A stretch of 64,000 nucleotides of DNA from Anarhynchus alexandrinus (taxonomy: Eukaryota > Chordata > Aves > Charadriiformes > Charadriidae): the NCBI GenBank assembly GCA_008711295.1, contig VUYV01000004.1, forward strand, positions 5,855,378 to 5,919,377, written 5' to 3'. A program made the translations under genes and the position numbers. The notes below the pieces were generated by a model. That model did no database searches, was not told where the DNA came from, and worked only from the letters and a program-made list of their open reading frames with translations. Below are positions 48,800-61,153 of this stretch, piece by piece (the first letter of the stretch is position 1; each line of letters begins with the position of its first letter).

Positions 48800-51700
48800 G
48801 GTGCCAGCATTTGCACTCTTACTCAGTTTGACGGAAACCAGGACACGAGGTGTGAATTTATGTCCGCATCCTTCCAGGAGAGAGTCGGGATAATGAAATG
48901 CCAAGGCAGCCCTGGGAGCAGCAGAGTAATTTGGTAGGTACCAAAGAACAGTCTGCCACCTGTCATTTGCAGCACAGTCCCCGCTCTCCCCCATCGCTCT
49001 TCCTACAATGCAGCCTTTGAATTATAAGAAGTTTTGGGTAGTTCTGCAAAGAGCGCTCACCATTCCGTTTGATTTAGTGCAAATAAAAACCTGTATCCCA
49101 GCCAAATAGATAGTCTGGCTAGACAGTTTCAAGCTGTAATGACAATAATACAAACTACTATAGTAGTACATTATGCAGTGTTCCCAAACCTTCGTATTTG
49201 TAGGCAGGTTTTCCCTTACATCGGTAGCAAAAGCTAAATCGGTAATCAAATCTGTGGTTGGCTAAGTCAATGTCTGGGTAATGGAAAAAATCTAAATGTG
49301 GAAGTCCAGGCTGAAAAGCCTGCCTGGTCGGAAGGGGAATCAGGTCTCAGGAAAAGGCATGAGATCTCTGTTGTTTGAGATGTTAAAAAATAGATCGCAC
49401 AAAGCCCTTCTATAGGTGTACCATGGAGAATTTGTTTTCACTGGCTGGGACACGTATTGGTTGCCCCTGACACGGACACGCTGCTGCCTCTGACCTACAG
49501 TGAGAGGTGCAGGCTGGTGCCATGACACCGGGAGAGGACTGTCTTCTGGATGCCATGCGTAGAGCAGACTACCCAGAAGCTAAGTTGATGGTGTTATCCA
49601 TGAGCATAGAAGTAAGAACAATCCAGTGTGAGAAAAAGAAGAGCAACATCTACTTCACATTCTGCTTTTTCTTTTTTTCCTGCTGACCGTAACCGGCATT
49701 TGCTTGGTGGGAATAAGCCAGGACATGGAGCGTACGAACATGTGGTAATGGGGAAATCAGTGCTGGTTAGAATGGAAAATAGCCCAGAGTGTAAAATTAA
49801 GGTAGGTTTTGGTAGCAGTTTGGGAGCTGAGGTTGGAAGGAGGAGGATACGGAGATAGGGACCAAGTGCACCTTAATTTAAATTAGGACTCACAGGCACA
49901 ATAACCTGAAGCAAGTATTTTGGCTGGGTTTAATGAGGGACAGCTGGAAATCTTCTTTTCTGGTCACTGTCTCTGCAAGCAGCTGAGGGACCTTTTGCAG
50001 CTGTATGACCAGGAACTCCCTAGCTTCCTCCCTTCTCCTCCCTTACTAAATTTTTTTTCAGTGCATGTATTTATTTATTTATTGGAGCTGAGCTGGGAAG
50101 GAGAGGGAGTTTGATCTTTTCCTTTGGGAGACAGCAACTGCTCAGAGGAAGATGAATCATAAAGCATGGCTAATGGAAGGGATAGGAAGGGGGAAACTCT
50201 GGGCTATAGCCATTCTCCAGGGGCTGGAGGGATGGTTTGAGAAGAGAGGGAAGAGGAGCTAGCAAGCCCGTGCCCCGAGGCTCTGATAGCAGACATGCTG
50301 TAGGTCAGGCATCCCACTGCTTTCGGAGCAGTAGGTCACTCTTTGGCGTGGAAGAGGCACATCTGTGCAGTGAGCCCACAGACCGCAGCAGCGTATGCTT
50401 AAGAATTACAGTTGCTGCTTAATCTAAACTGGTTTGATCTATCCCCAAATGGTTGTAAAACGATGAGGAACATGCTCTGGATTCAAAATGGTGTTATTTT
50501 AAGCTTATCACTGTGTTGCCAAAAGAGAAGGTCCAAAATAAAACCATAATGCTGAACTTGCGGAGAAGCAATGGGCTTGGCTCCTCGTTGCCCTGCGCTA
50601 ACTGAATCAAACTGTTGGTACGGGATTTCCTTCAGTGCCTTCCAGTCATCATCCACTTTGCCTTGCTTTCCGTTTGCCATCATGTAAATTCAGTGTAATT
50701 CAACGGTGAATTGGGACCAGTGATCTCTGCTTCTAGGCTCTCTATGGCCTAATTTAATTCTCTGTTCCCAGACTTGTGCTAGCTTCTCAAAGGGACTGTT
50801 GCAAAAAATAGTCATGGTTATATAAACTGCTGAGAGAAACTAGCGTTCTTGGAAGAAAAAGTGATGAAGAGAGGAGTGCGTCAGGAAAGGTCCTTTCCAG
50901 GACTATAGCGGTGCTGAATATGCATGTGCTAAATGAATGCGAGGTGGGAACCTCAACAAGTCTGTTGCTGTATGGAAGTACAGCCCATTTTGTTTCTAGT
51001 GGACCTGTTGTGCAAGACATGGAAGACCCATTGGTACCTCCCAGAGATGACCTTGAATCAAAACTGAACTAGAAGTATCTGGCGCATTTAAGGCATTGCC
51101 ATCTGAATAAGCAGTTGCCTGTTCAGGGTGTTTGTGCTGCATGTTTCACCGGGACGTGTTACGGTGTAGCTAAAGGCACAACTGAAGTTTTAGGATTGTT
51201 GCTAGGAAGATGGAGATCTGTCCGGCATTCATTCTTGCTTAGGGAATATTATTTAATATTAGTTCTTATTTGCATTGGACATCAACAGCCAGAATTTCAT
51301 AAGTGATCCTGACCATCAGCAGTCCTGAGCCAGATTTTTCAGAGCAACCTGGTCACTGTTCAAGTATCTAAATGGATTTTCGGAAATGCTCCATAGCCGA
51401 TAGCTCCCGTCGGGTTGGTGCCCCACGGGCAGCTGCTGAGTGCTGAGCCTTCTTGAAAAGCCCAGGCTATAAATTCTGCGTGAGGGTCTCAGGAGGGAAG
51501 CGGACAGGAATGTCTTCGCTGTCAGGAGATAATCACTAAATGCAGTGTGGATTTGTGGAAGTCCAGTGTGTATCCTGTTCCCTCATGCTTAATCCCTTGC
51601 GCAGCTGGGTTGTGCTCTGTCCCAGCCAGCCGCCTGCCACACTGCTGGATTTGCCCAGAAGGTGTCACAGAAAGGTAGTTCAGTTCTTACTCCAGCTTTT

Positions 51701-54464
51701 TTTCCTGGGGTGGTGCATGAAAGGACTGACTTGAAGGTCTAACTTTTCTTTTGTTGTCTTAATCGAGCTGTGATTTCCCTCCAGCAATCATCCTGGTTTT
51801 GAAAAGCCCGTAGGTTCCCTTGAAACATCCCCTCACAATGCACGCAGTGTTACCCGGGGGTTGCTTCTGTATCCTGGAATGTGCTGAATACTTTCTTGGT
51901 CTTAAGGGTGAATTTTAGTTTGGTTTTTGTGTGCATGTGTGTGATTCCTGGGCTCCTCTTGCACCTTTCCGTTTATATCGATTTCCATTTCCTATAGAAG
52001 AACCACTACCCAAACAATACCTTCCTGTTTTAGTTATTGTTCTCATATTACTGAATGAAGGGGGCTGGTATGAATGACTTACAGAATCAACTGGAAACTA
52101 GTAAAGCAATACTAACATGTGCTGAAAATCTCCTCTAGACAAGTGATCAAGTGGCATTGGAGTGGTAGGTAAAAGCAGGGGAAACAGATGAAAGGGAAGA
52201 ATGAAAATTGATCCAAAATTGTCAGGTAGTGTCCGTGTGTTGTGCTGAAAGTTTTTCTAAGTGTATCCAATACTTCTGGTTTGAAAATCTCCTGGAGAAG
52301 GGTTTTCTTGAGAGGTTTTTAGTGCTTGCTAAGTTCAGTGACCATGTGAAAACAGTCTCTCTTGAGACCAGCTCTTGGCTGTTTAGAAGATAGGCAGCTG
52401 TCCAGAAATAAAAAGTGTATTTTATTGCCTCCTTTTCCTTCTGCCTACCATACTGGACTCAAATTTGGAGGCAATGCTTGGCTTTTGCCCTGTACAAAAC
52501 ATGCATACCGGGTCCCTGACACCACGGGGTCTTGCTCCTTGTGAACCAGAGCTGCAGCCTTATTAGCGACTTCCCAAAGTCTTGTGATCAGGCGCCTGAA
52601 GTATCAGGCTTGGATCTGGCGTTGGGTGCTCCAGGAGACTGCGCGGAGATCCGCAGAGCTTCTGTTGTTGGTGATAAGGAATGGTTTTATTCCCTGATAG
52701 CCATTTTACAGGCTGCAGAGAAAGGGAAAAAAAAAAACTAATTACCGTGACATAGTTTATAATGCTGTCTCTGTCAGATGATGTTGTTCTGTTATATATA
52801 ATCATTAAATTATCCGTCTGTAAGAGCTCTTGCACCTTTCAGCTGCCCTGGGTTAGTGGGAACCTGGATGAATGAGGCAAGGACTTCGTTAGGCCTCACT
52901 GTTCACCTTCAGAGGAGAGAGGGTACGCTGCATCTTTTGTGGTTACCACTCTACATTTTGAGGAGAAAGATGCCTTTGCAAGGCTTTTAGTGCTGCAAAT
53001 GGAATCAGTGTTTATACGTGCTAGGTTCAAGGGAAGGGAGGACGAGGGACTGGAGCATCACTCTCTGCTTGCTCTTTGCGAAGCAGAAGAGGGTAGAAAT
53101 GTCATGTTTCTCTGCTGTGTATTCAGCCTGGTTTCAAACTGTCACAGAACTGGGTGGAGATATTTTCCCCTTTAGATCTGCTGTAGAAAAGAAAGAGAAT
53201 GAAAACGGGGCAGAGAATTGCTAACTTTGTTGAACAGACCACAAAGGGGGAGCTGCAAGCCTTGGTGCAGATCTTAGCGCGTCGTCAAAAGGCTGCTGGG
53301 TCTTGAAAGTTTCAGCAGCATGAGACTACCTCAGAAACCGTGCTGCTCTCCGAAATCGCTTGTGGGTGTTTCACTTTTGGGACAGATGTTAGATATGCTT
53401 AAAATGCAAAGGTCGTTCTTGGGGGTGAGGGTGGGACTTGGCAAGCAGCAGCTTTTATGAAAACATGCCTGTCTTGGGCTGTGCTGTGGCACTGCAGGGG
53501 AGGGAGATGAGCGGCACGTGTAGAAGGAAGGCTGGAGGTGTCTCTTCTCTGTTGCCTTCAGGAAGGGGATGTCCCTCTGCCATGTTCAGTAACCAAAAGG
53601 GATTTGGGGGGCAGTGAAAGCCCCGAGGGGTGCACGGCGCTGCTCCAGCTGCTCTCGTCCCCCGGGAGGTGCTTCAGCTGGAGATGGGCAGGAGGCAGTG
53701 AAAAGGGGGAAAAGGAAATTTCTAGTTTCATTTTCTCATTTTAAAAAAGTGTGATTTCCTGGGATGTCTTGAACCCATCCACATAAAGGACTCTAAATGC
53801 CTGGTTTTACTCACAAGGGAAGAATTCCTCTTTTTTTTTTTTTAAATCCCTTCTTAAACATATGCAAATGATTTGCTTGAAATGGCAGAAAATTTGGGAG
53901 GGGACTTGTTTTAGCAGATGCGTTGGTTTGCTGGATTTTTTCACTCATTAGTGGACTCCCTCAGACACATAGGTTTTATTGTATGCTTCCTTTAAAGGGT
54001 GACTGATGGAATTGAATGATGTATTCAGGCTCTTCCTCCCCCAGCTTCCCTCCTGCCTTTACAGCAGCTCGCAGCATATCCTATAGCACAGGCATTCACT
54101 GTTTCAGAATGGTGCTCATGCCAAAAACTGCTCAGATCTGGAGCTAGAAATCACCAGAAGTGAGAGCAAAAGTTACTGTAAACTCTAGGTGTGAAGGTTT
54201 GTGTCTGTAAACCGTGGCTGTGATGTTGAAAACTCTGCTCTGTAAATGTTGACTCTGATTGTTGAAGGCGGTGCCACATACTGATATCAGAAGACTGAGC
54301 TGTAATCCCTGTGGCTTTCTCTTAAAAGTGTATTTTCTTGCTTGACTTCCTTAAACGTTGTTTTCCTATAGATTGGACCTGTAGCACTGAAATCTTTAGC
54401 TCATGATTAAACAGTGCTGGTCTATATTAAATCCTGAATTACGCAGAAGGGAGTGAGCTGGTGA
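48800..54464. other. Intronic stretch without supported features
   Basis: A (ATTT)n patch at 50069-50084 and poly-A or poly-T runs (53831-53843, near 52729) are the only repeats. No exon, RNA gene or repeat family was recognised. Confidence 0.4.
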
Positions 54465-54715
54465 TTGCCATCAAGCGGCGTCGGCGGGACCCAACTTTGC
54501 AGAGCAGGCGAAGCCCAGAGCTTCTCCCAGCTGGGGTGGCCGCTGCCGGAGCGGGTCCCGCGGGACACCCCGGGGAAGGGCAGCTCTCCGAGCAGGCTGC
54601 CGGCAAACGGGCTCCTCTCCCGGGCTGCGCACCCCGGCCTCGGGAACCCGCACTTGGGATTTGTGGCTCAGCTGCCGATTTACTGCTTGGGCTTTAGCGC
54701 AAGCCACGCCGAAGT
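54465..54715. promoter_or_regulatory. Small CpG island 1.9 kb upstream of the 46-nt exon
   Basis: About 26 CpGs fall in 250 bp of roughly 65% G+C by manual count, so CpG is not depleted. A small promoter, enhancer or lost exon are all possible. The open frame at 54461-54697 (basic start, then Ala/Gly/Pro-rich) looks like GC composition rather than selected protein, and no donor follows it. Confidence 0.42.
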
Positions 54716-55394
54716 TTCATTGCCTATAAAATGGGGGAATCTTATTTATCCACCTGCCACGTGTCCGAGTGCTTATGGAGCGCTCCGAGGCTAGGTCCCG
54801 GCTTTGTGTGTGCTCTTGGCATGGGTGAGTTCCCAGAGCCTGCAGATGTGTTCTGCATCCGTTGTGACTTTGTGTTGATTATAAGTGAAAAATCTCCTAA
54901 CAATGGGTTGTAAATTCAGAGTTGGCTGTCAAACGTTTTATGCACCACTGTTGTTGCTGCTGTGTGACGCTGTTACACTTTCTTTACAAACCAGCCTAGG
55001 CAAAACCTTGTTTAATCCTGGTTCTTCCTCTCTTTAATCCATGCAGTGAAGGGATCGTGCAGGTAACTGATTTTCCCTAAGATTTTAGGATCCTTTTGCT
55101 GAGCTGTGTAACGATCATACATGCCACAGCTACACGTGCAGCTTTGTCGTGGACATGATTCAGAATTTCTTTCTTATGTGTCTCAGCCTCAACCTATTTT
55201 TCATGTTGTTTTCCCTCTCTTTTTTATGCATTTGCATTAAGTAAGACATTCAGTGCTTGCAGTGCCACTTTCCTTAGAAATAACATTAATAGATCACTCT
55301 TTCTTGCTTCTTACTATATCTCATGCAGATCTTCTTGCATTTTACTATTTATTTTTTCCCCTCTGAGTTGTCATTTAAAATATATAACAATGTA

Positions 55395-55450
55395 ATACAA
55401 TTCATAGTGCTCTTTATCATGCAAATCTCCCAAGGCACCTTAGAATAAAA
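55395..55450. mobile_element. Possible relic of an ancient amniote repeat
   Basis: The order of words (catagtgctctttatcatg, then ctcccaaggcacctta) loosely resembles an old repeat with 'tagcgcctttcatc' and 'ctcaaagcgctttacaa'. Divergence is high and the match is weak. Confidence 0.2.
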
Positions 55451-56570
55451 TCAATAAAATCAAAAAGAAAATCAACTTAGTTCAGCCATGTGTTGAATTA
55501 ATTCATTGTTTTTAAAGCAGAGCCAGGGGAGAAAGGCTTTTTCACTTTCAGTATCTTTTGCTCGTCAGCTTTGTACTTCACCCCATTTTATTCGCGCAGC
55601 AGTCAGTGCCAAAACATTGATGATATTTTCAGCTATCTTGTAGATGGAAGTAGTGTTGATCGTGCTCCCTGCTCCCAGACCAGCTTTGATTCTGTAGAGG
55701 CTACTTGCTATTTTATCAGATAGCGAGGAGGAAAAGCTTATGCTGAAATAGGTTGACTGTTTGATATCAGTGGGGGAGGGAAGGAAGCCATCAAATTAAC
55801 TCATAAAAGCTTTATTTACGATGAATGGACTTTTTTTTTTTCCCTGTCTGTCATTATCATCTTGTCTGTAACCCAGTGACCCTGATTATCATGAAGCTGT
55901 TTACAAGGTTTAGGTTAATTGGATTTCTTTAACTATTTCCCAGAGCTGTGAGGAGCACAAATACACTGCCGTGGAGTTCAAACAGCATAGTGCAACCCAG
56001 TTTGCAAGGAGACGGGCTTCTTCCAAGAGGAAGTCGTTTTATTTCATACTCAAATAAGTGCATAGCAGCATGTACCTGTCATTTGGCATAATATTTATTA
56101 TACAACACCCCCTTTCATACGGATGTGTTCAGTTGCAACTTGTGTTTCCAACACACAAATTACATTTTGCATGTTCAGCAAGAAATGAGCTTATTTTCAA
56201 TGAGAGAGGCTTTGAAATGTTTTGGTTGGTTTTTTTTTTTTTCTTTTCTTCAGCTTGATAGCAGTTTCACTGGTTTTGTTTTTATATGAAGAATCATGGA
56301 TAAAATAGCTGTGCATTGCATGGCTGCCTAAATAAACGAGACAGGAGGATATAGTTGGGTGAGACCAGGACAGTCCTTGTATACGCTTTGCTTTCATCTT
56401 CTTAGGATGCATGCTTATTCTTTAATGGCACAACATTGCACCCTCCAGGTGCAATGTGTAATTGCAGGTCTACAGATAACCGACTTGTTTTATGAGCTGT
56501 GTTTTTGTGAGCGAGCCTTCCTAAATTTTCCCTTAGTATTACTCACCCTCTTTTTCTCTTTCTTTTTCAG

Positions 56571-56616
56571 GCTTCTGTAGGCTCTGAGAAGCTGTTCTCC
56601 CCTGCAGCAAATAAAG
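56571..56616 (+). CDS. 46-nt internal coding exon of the same unidentified gene
   Basis: The acceptor has a long pyrimidine tract ending in tttctctttctttttcag. The donor is a perfect consensus (AAG followed by GTAAGT). Two of the three frames hit a stop within the first few codons, leaving only phase 0, which reads ASVGSEKLFSPAANK and leaves one base over, so the following exon must start in phase 1. This phase fits the upstream exon at 14644-14697. The peptide is rich in Ser, Ala and Lys and looks like part of a disordered or linker region. I infer that both exons belong to one transcript; no other exon between them could be supported. The next exon is not in the window, so at least 7.4 kb of intron follows. 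Confidence 0.7.
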
Positions 56617-57200
56617 GTAAGTGATCTGGAGAAATGCTTTCCTTAGCAAGAGATTTGAGTTGCAAATGCGTATCGTGCAAATAGGAGAACATCAGTTTTG
56701 CCAGTGCCTTTAATTTTGCCACACACATTGTCATAAAGATCGGCTTTACAAGCTTGTGATGATTAAGTTAAAATTTAGAGCTGCATTGTCTCAGTGTGGG
56801 GTGGGACTTCTTCCCTACCAGTCAGATTTGTAACAAATGTCTTAGGGAGAGGGATTACTGACAAAGGAGAAATCAACCTTTACTGTAGGGGATATGCTTT
56901 TCCCTCTAATACAATCAAATCCTCATTTCTTTTAAACAAAGCAATATTTCGGTGTTATCTGTGTTATCCTTACAAGGGCTTGCACATCCCTTTCCTGCCA
57001 CTGTGCACAGAGCATTTGTGTCTGTATGTCTTGATTCTCCAAAATGCGGTGGAAGGTGCTCGGCGCGTTGCAGGGTTTCGGCTCGCAGCTCCCACTATTA
57101 CTGTTAATTGAGAGTTACCTGTGATACGCACTGGGTGTTGCTAAGAGACTGCGCCGGTTCAGATTCCCCTGGGGAGGTACAGTGACATATCTCTAAATAC

Positions 57201-57226
57201 ACCGAGCCCTCCTTTGAGGGCTCGGT
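57201..57226 (+). other. Perfect 10-bp GC-rich hairpin
   Basis: The arms accgagccct and agggctcggt enclose the loop cctttg. Seven of the ten pairs are G-C, so it would be a stable RNA hairpin. No T-run follows and the element is intronic in the inferred gene, so a bacterial-type terminator reading does not apply. It could be a protein-binding stem or chance. Confidence 0.5.
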
Positions 57227-58719
57227 ACAGCCGTAAAACAGGGCTATTCTAGTGTCCTGTGTTCCCAGGGAAAGTCTCACTGGGATGGATACTGGGCAAA
57301 AATACTGAAGAAATAGCCTTAGAGGGCAAAGTGTGGTACGTGGTGGAAGGCATCACGCTAGGCATAGTTCCGCTTTATCATGCCAAGGAGGTTGGTGGCT
57401 CTGAATGGATTGTCAGGACGTGTGGCTGTTCTGCAGCGTTTCAAGCACGGAGCTACAGAATAAAATCAGTTCAGAGCAATAATGAATACTAGAGACATGC
57501 AAATACCCCAAAGAGGGGAGATGAGGCCCATTTATAAAAAGTGATGAAATAACCTTCTTGTATTATTTCAAGAGGGCCAAGAAAGGAATAATTTGCAGTT
57601 GTGTAGGAGTAGGTGCTGGCCATGGAAAGGCGTTTTGGTGGTTGTGTGCTCCATCACCTGGACCCAGGCCCAGTTTATAGCTGGGCTCTTTAGCAGTGGT
57701 AAGTATTAGGAATTTTCCTTCTTTCCAAGCTTTGCAGATTTTCAATTCCAAATGTGGAAACTGATGACAAGCCCGTTATGTTATTACATTTGCAGATATT
57801 TTTACAAAAGTATGCAGCTTTATCTGGGGGAAGGAGGGAAGTTTAAACAAATGGTGGAGAGCAGCATTTCTCCTCTCTCAGCCTTGGCTCGCTGATAAGG
57901 CAAACCAGATTGCCCGTACGGCACTGCCTCAGCAAAACAAAAATCTTGCCATCCTGCATAAATGCGTGGCACAGAGATCTGCTGGAGAGGCTTCTGTTGA
58001 AGCGTTAGCAGCTTTGTTGGCTCCTCCTCATGCTGAAGCCTGAGATCCCCCACCCCTTCATATCACGGAGCAGCTCAGCAACATGAGTTTTCAAAATACC
58101 TCCCTATCAGGAAGTTAAATGTGTGAATGGCTGTGAATTCGCTGTCTTGAAGTCTGTGTTCACGGCTGTTTATATCCCTGTAACTGTTCCTGTTTGGTTC
58201 GCTGTGGGTGTAGACGTTGCCAGCTTTGGGAAGGTTTGGGTTCAGATCCTGATTTTTGTCTTGGACTTCTCTTTTACCCTGGCCCTGTACCGGTGGGGCT
58301 TTGCTGAACGGCAGTGCTGCGATGGCAGGCGAGCTCTGCTGGGGGCTGCCTCGGCGTTTGGCACTTGTGTTGAGAGGTGAGAGAAATTTGCCTCGGCAAG
58401 ATTTTGTGCAGAAACCCAAACAGCACTAAATTCTACCCCTCGCCCTGTTATCACTCCCGCGACACAAGAGCCAGATTTGTCTCTCGCACATGCAAATGAA
58501 CGCCGCTGCAACAGGACCGGGCTCCGTGATGCCATATGGCCGGGAGAAAGTGACTTTCAAAGCGTTGTGCTGAAATTCCTTTTGTGAGATAAGAGCGTTG
58601 ATTTAAGGCCCGTGTTCTCCAGGGCTGGAGCCGTGGTGGCTGCACGGGGAGGGGATTAGCTCGACATGGTTTCCTGATGGGCACACGGGCGGCGCGGCAC
58701 GTGCTCGGCCTCTCCCGTG

Positions 58720-59000
58720 GGCATTCGCACTATGCCCTTCTTTTGTAAACACTTGCGGCCTTTTTGGAGAGATATTAACTAGCAAATCTGCAGCATCCAC
58801 GCTACAGCTTTTATTGAAGGTAACCAGGCTTTTAAAACACAATAAAGGGGATTCATTGTCTGGTGCAACTCCCCCTGTTCCCACAAACTTTCCCTGGGGA
58901 TGTGTTTGGCCCAGCATATTTGTTTTATGCCATCCTAGTTGATCAGCAGCTTAGCAATGCAATTAAGTATTAAGATAGACGGGTTTTGCTTATTTGAGGC
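58720..59000. promoter_or_regulatory. Possible conserved non-coding element
   Basis: The block is complex, without repeats, and has several AT words (gatattaactagc, tttattgaagg, aacacaataaag, gcaattaagtattaag). It is followed by a CpG-dense patch at 59040-59240. This pairing resembles an enhancer next to an unmethylated region. Judged by eye only. Confidence 0.3.
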
Positions 59001-59039
59001 TGGAACAGCTGTAAAACGTAACCTTTGACCGTATTTCAC

Positions 59040-59240
59040 GGCTCCACAAAGGGCCTGAGGAGCAGCGTCTATTGTCTGGGGCTCTCGGGGCGAGGTTTGT
59101 CTTCGCCCCCTCCCTGCCGGGGGGGCCGCGGCGGCCGTGCTGGTGCTCCTCCTTTTGACACCAGTTCATCTGCGACAACAGATGCACGGCGGAGATGTCC
59201 ACTTCGGGGACCGGTCGCTATTATGCGGTGGAGAGAGGTG
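59040..59240. promoter_or_regulatory. CpG-dense patch
   Basis: About 20 CpGs in 200 bp, with a pure G/C core near 59117-59137 (gggggggccgcggcggccg). It might be a weak island or enhancer. No splice donor or gene content was found. Confidence 0.33.
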
Positions 59241-60489
59241 TCCTGACCCGGGGTGACCTCGGTAGTCACAGCTGTGAAACAGGCTGAATGGGGCACTTTG
59301 AGCTTCCAGGAGAAGAGGAGATTAAATCCTCTGTGTAAGGAAATAATAATTAAAAATAAAAGCAGAGAATCCCTGATCCGCTGTGCTGACAGGTCTTTGT
59401 TTTCTGACGCAGAAAAGCGCTTGTTTAGCCAACTTGTCGCTGCGGCACAGAGTTACAAGGGCATTTGCTGCCGAGGGCCGGGTGTTACATCCTCCTGGTG
59501 AATAAATCGATAAACAAATAATAAAGGTCTGTTTGCCCTCTCGTGCAGCTCCTTTCTCACAGGAATCTCCCAGCCAGTCCTTTGCTGCTTCTGAAGGGCA
59601 AGTGCCGTGCGGGGCAGGGCAGGCATAGGCGAAAGCCGGATCTGTTCCCTCGGTCCCCAAGCGGGGGATGCGGCAGAGGGATGCAGGATGGCTGATGGGA
59701 GGGCAGATGCCTTGTCGGTCTGGGGAGCTGAGAGGGACAGTCACCCCTGAGTCTCTGGAAGGACCTCCGCTTGCTTGCTGTGATGATATTTTTAAGTGTG
59801 GGTGGGATGGGATAGTTTGTATTTTAAGGACTTGAGTGTTGTGTTCCTTCTTCTGGCTCCCTCCTGCAGTGGGCTTCTCTGGGGGGTCTGGCTGGAGGCG
59901 GTTGAGCCTTCTCCCACCTGACCTGCTGCATGCCAGGGAAAGGGGGAGATGTGGTGCCTTTTCTACCACATCAACCTTGCAGCTCTGGCCCGGGAGACCT
60001 GCTGAGTCCCCAGCGTTTGAACCCAGGGCCGCTGGCAGGTTTAGGGTGAAATGGGTGCCTTGAAGTAGATGTTTCCCAAATGGCTTTAGCATTGGTCAAG
60101 GGCCCTGATGAGGAAAATCTCCATCGCAGGGTCAGTGGAGACTGGGCAGCAGCTAAGGTGTCTCTGTCCATAACTCTGGGCAGGGCATGGGTGTGGAGGT
60201 GAAGATGAAAGGGGTGTCCAGGAGCCCCCGGGGCATCAGCGGTGATGCCCATGGAGGAGCCAGACCTGCACAGCCACGTCTGCCCTACAGCCCCAGGGGA
60301 CACCGGGCAGCAGCGCGGGGACTAGTGTTTGAAGTTTGTTGAAGCCGAGTACATTGCTCCTGTCTTTGGGTCAAAATCAAGCTGGACACAGGGGGAGCAG
60401 TGTAATCCATCTGTTTGGTGGCACAGAGAGACTGGCCGGGACCCAGCTCTGCCCCGGGCTGGCTGGGGCTCACTGAGCTCCATGCCTCG

Positions 60490-60700
60490 ATTTCCCCCTC
60501 CTGCAGAATGAAGGCTAATGCTTGTCAGCCAAGTGTGCTGAGAGACTTAATTAATGAATGTTTATCAAGCGATTTATCAAGAGATCCTTTTAATGAGAGA
60601 TTCCATAAACAGTGCAAAGCTTCATTTTCGTGGCAATAATAAATGACAGTGAAAATAAGTCTTATCCTTCCCCCGCATATGCACCCCCCAGGAAAAAAAG
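60490..60700. promoter_or_regulatory. Possible conserved non-coding element
   Basis: The AT-rich, non-repetitive block contains acttaattaatgaatg, the repeated word tttatcaag (60561 and 60573), and ttttaatgagag. The twelve-base spacing of the two ttatcaag words is regular. TTAATTAA is a homeodomain palindrome. No exon support. Confidence 0.33.
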
Positions 60701-61133
60701 ATTGCTTACCCTCCGCTCTCACTTCTCCCTGGGTTTCTAGGCAGAGGGCTTTGAAGTGCTATCTTTCATCATGAACTGTACACATCCTCAAAGCTCTAAA
60801 GCTCACAGCCTGTGTCTTATCCCTCTGACAAGAGGGAGGCAAGCTTTCTCGGCGTGCAGGTCATAATTGTCAGCCATGGGATGTGCTGCAGCCACCCGCC
60901 CCAGCGGGCTAATGCAGCTTATGGTTCTTTGAAGTTCCCTCCCTTTATTTTCTGTCCTCTTGACCACAAAACTGTGCCTTGGGCCAGCAAGAGAGATTTC
61001 TTGTTCAGAGACGACACTGAGCTCTGACAAGCACATCTGAACCAGAGAAGAACCCTTGTTCCTCTGAGATCACTGCTCCATAACGTTGTTGCCTTAAGGG
61101 GACTGTCTCTCCTTTTTCTCTCTGCCGCTTCTC

Positions 61134-61153
61134 TTTTTTTTTTTTTTTTTTTT
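61134..61153. repeat. Poly-T tract (20 Ts)
   Basis: Twenty uninterrupted Ts are followed after four bases by a single ambiguous base at 61158. It is preceded by a pyrimidine-rich run. It could be a relic of a retroposed tail on the minus strand, but no adjoining element is recognised. Confidence 0.9.

Larger units (their letters stand above)
14698..56570 (+). other. Very large intron (about 41.9 kb) between the two supported exons
   Basis: No additional exon with a convincing acceptor, open phase-compatible body and donor was found by eye. Short acceptor-like strings (for example near 17930, 39160, 45110 and 55600) lack a matching donor. The interval holds possible regulatory islands, hairpins, a G-quadruplex motif and three decayed mobile elements, each listed separately. 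An intron this long with few repeats is typical of developmental regulator loci in birds, but that is inference. Missed small exons cannot be excluded. Confidence 0.5.

Noticed and set aside
54461..54697. Basic then Ala/Pro-rich frame in the small CpG island
   Set aside because: Other frames across the same GC-rich DNA, including one on the minus strand, are also open and no donor follows.
58225..58245. ggttcagatcc resembling a tRNA B box
   Set aside because: No matching A box, acceptor stem or cloverleaf could be drawn around it.
59322..60092. 256-codon minus-strand open frame, the longest without Ns
   Set aside because: It lies in G+C-rich, stop-poor sequence and has no domain, no splice context and ordinary Ser/Pro/Gly/Ala-rich composition. 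A chance frame is the better explanation, though a conservation test would settle it.
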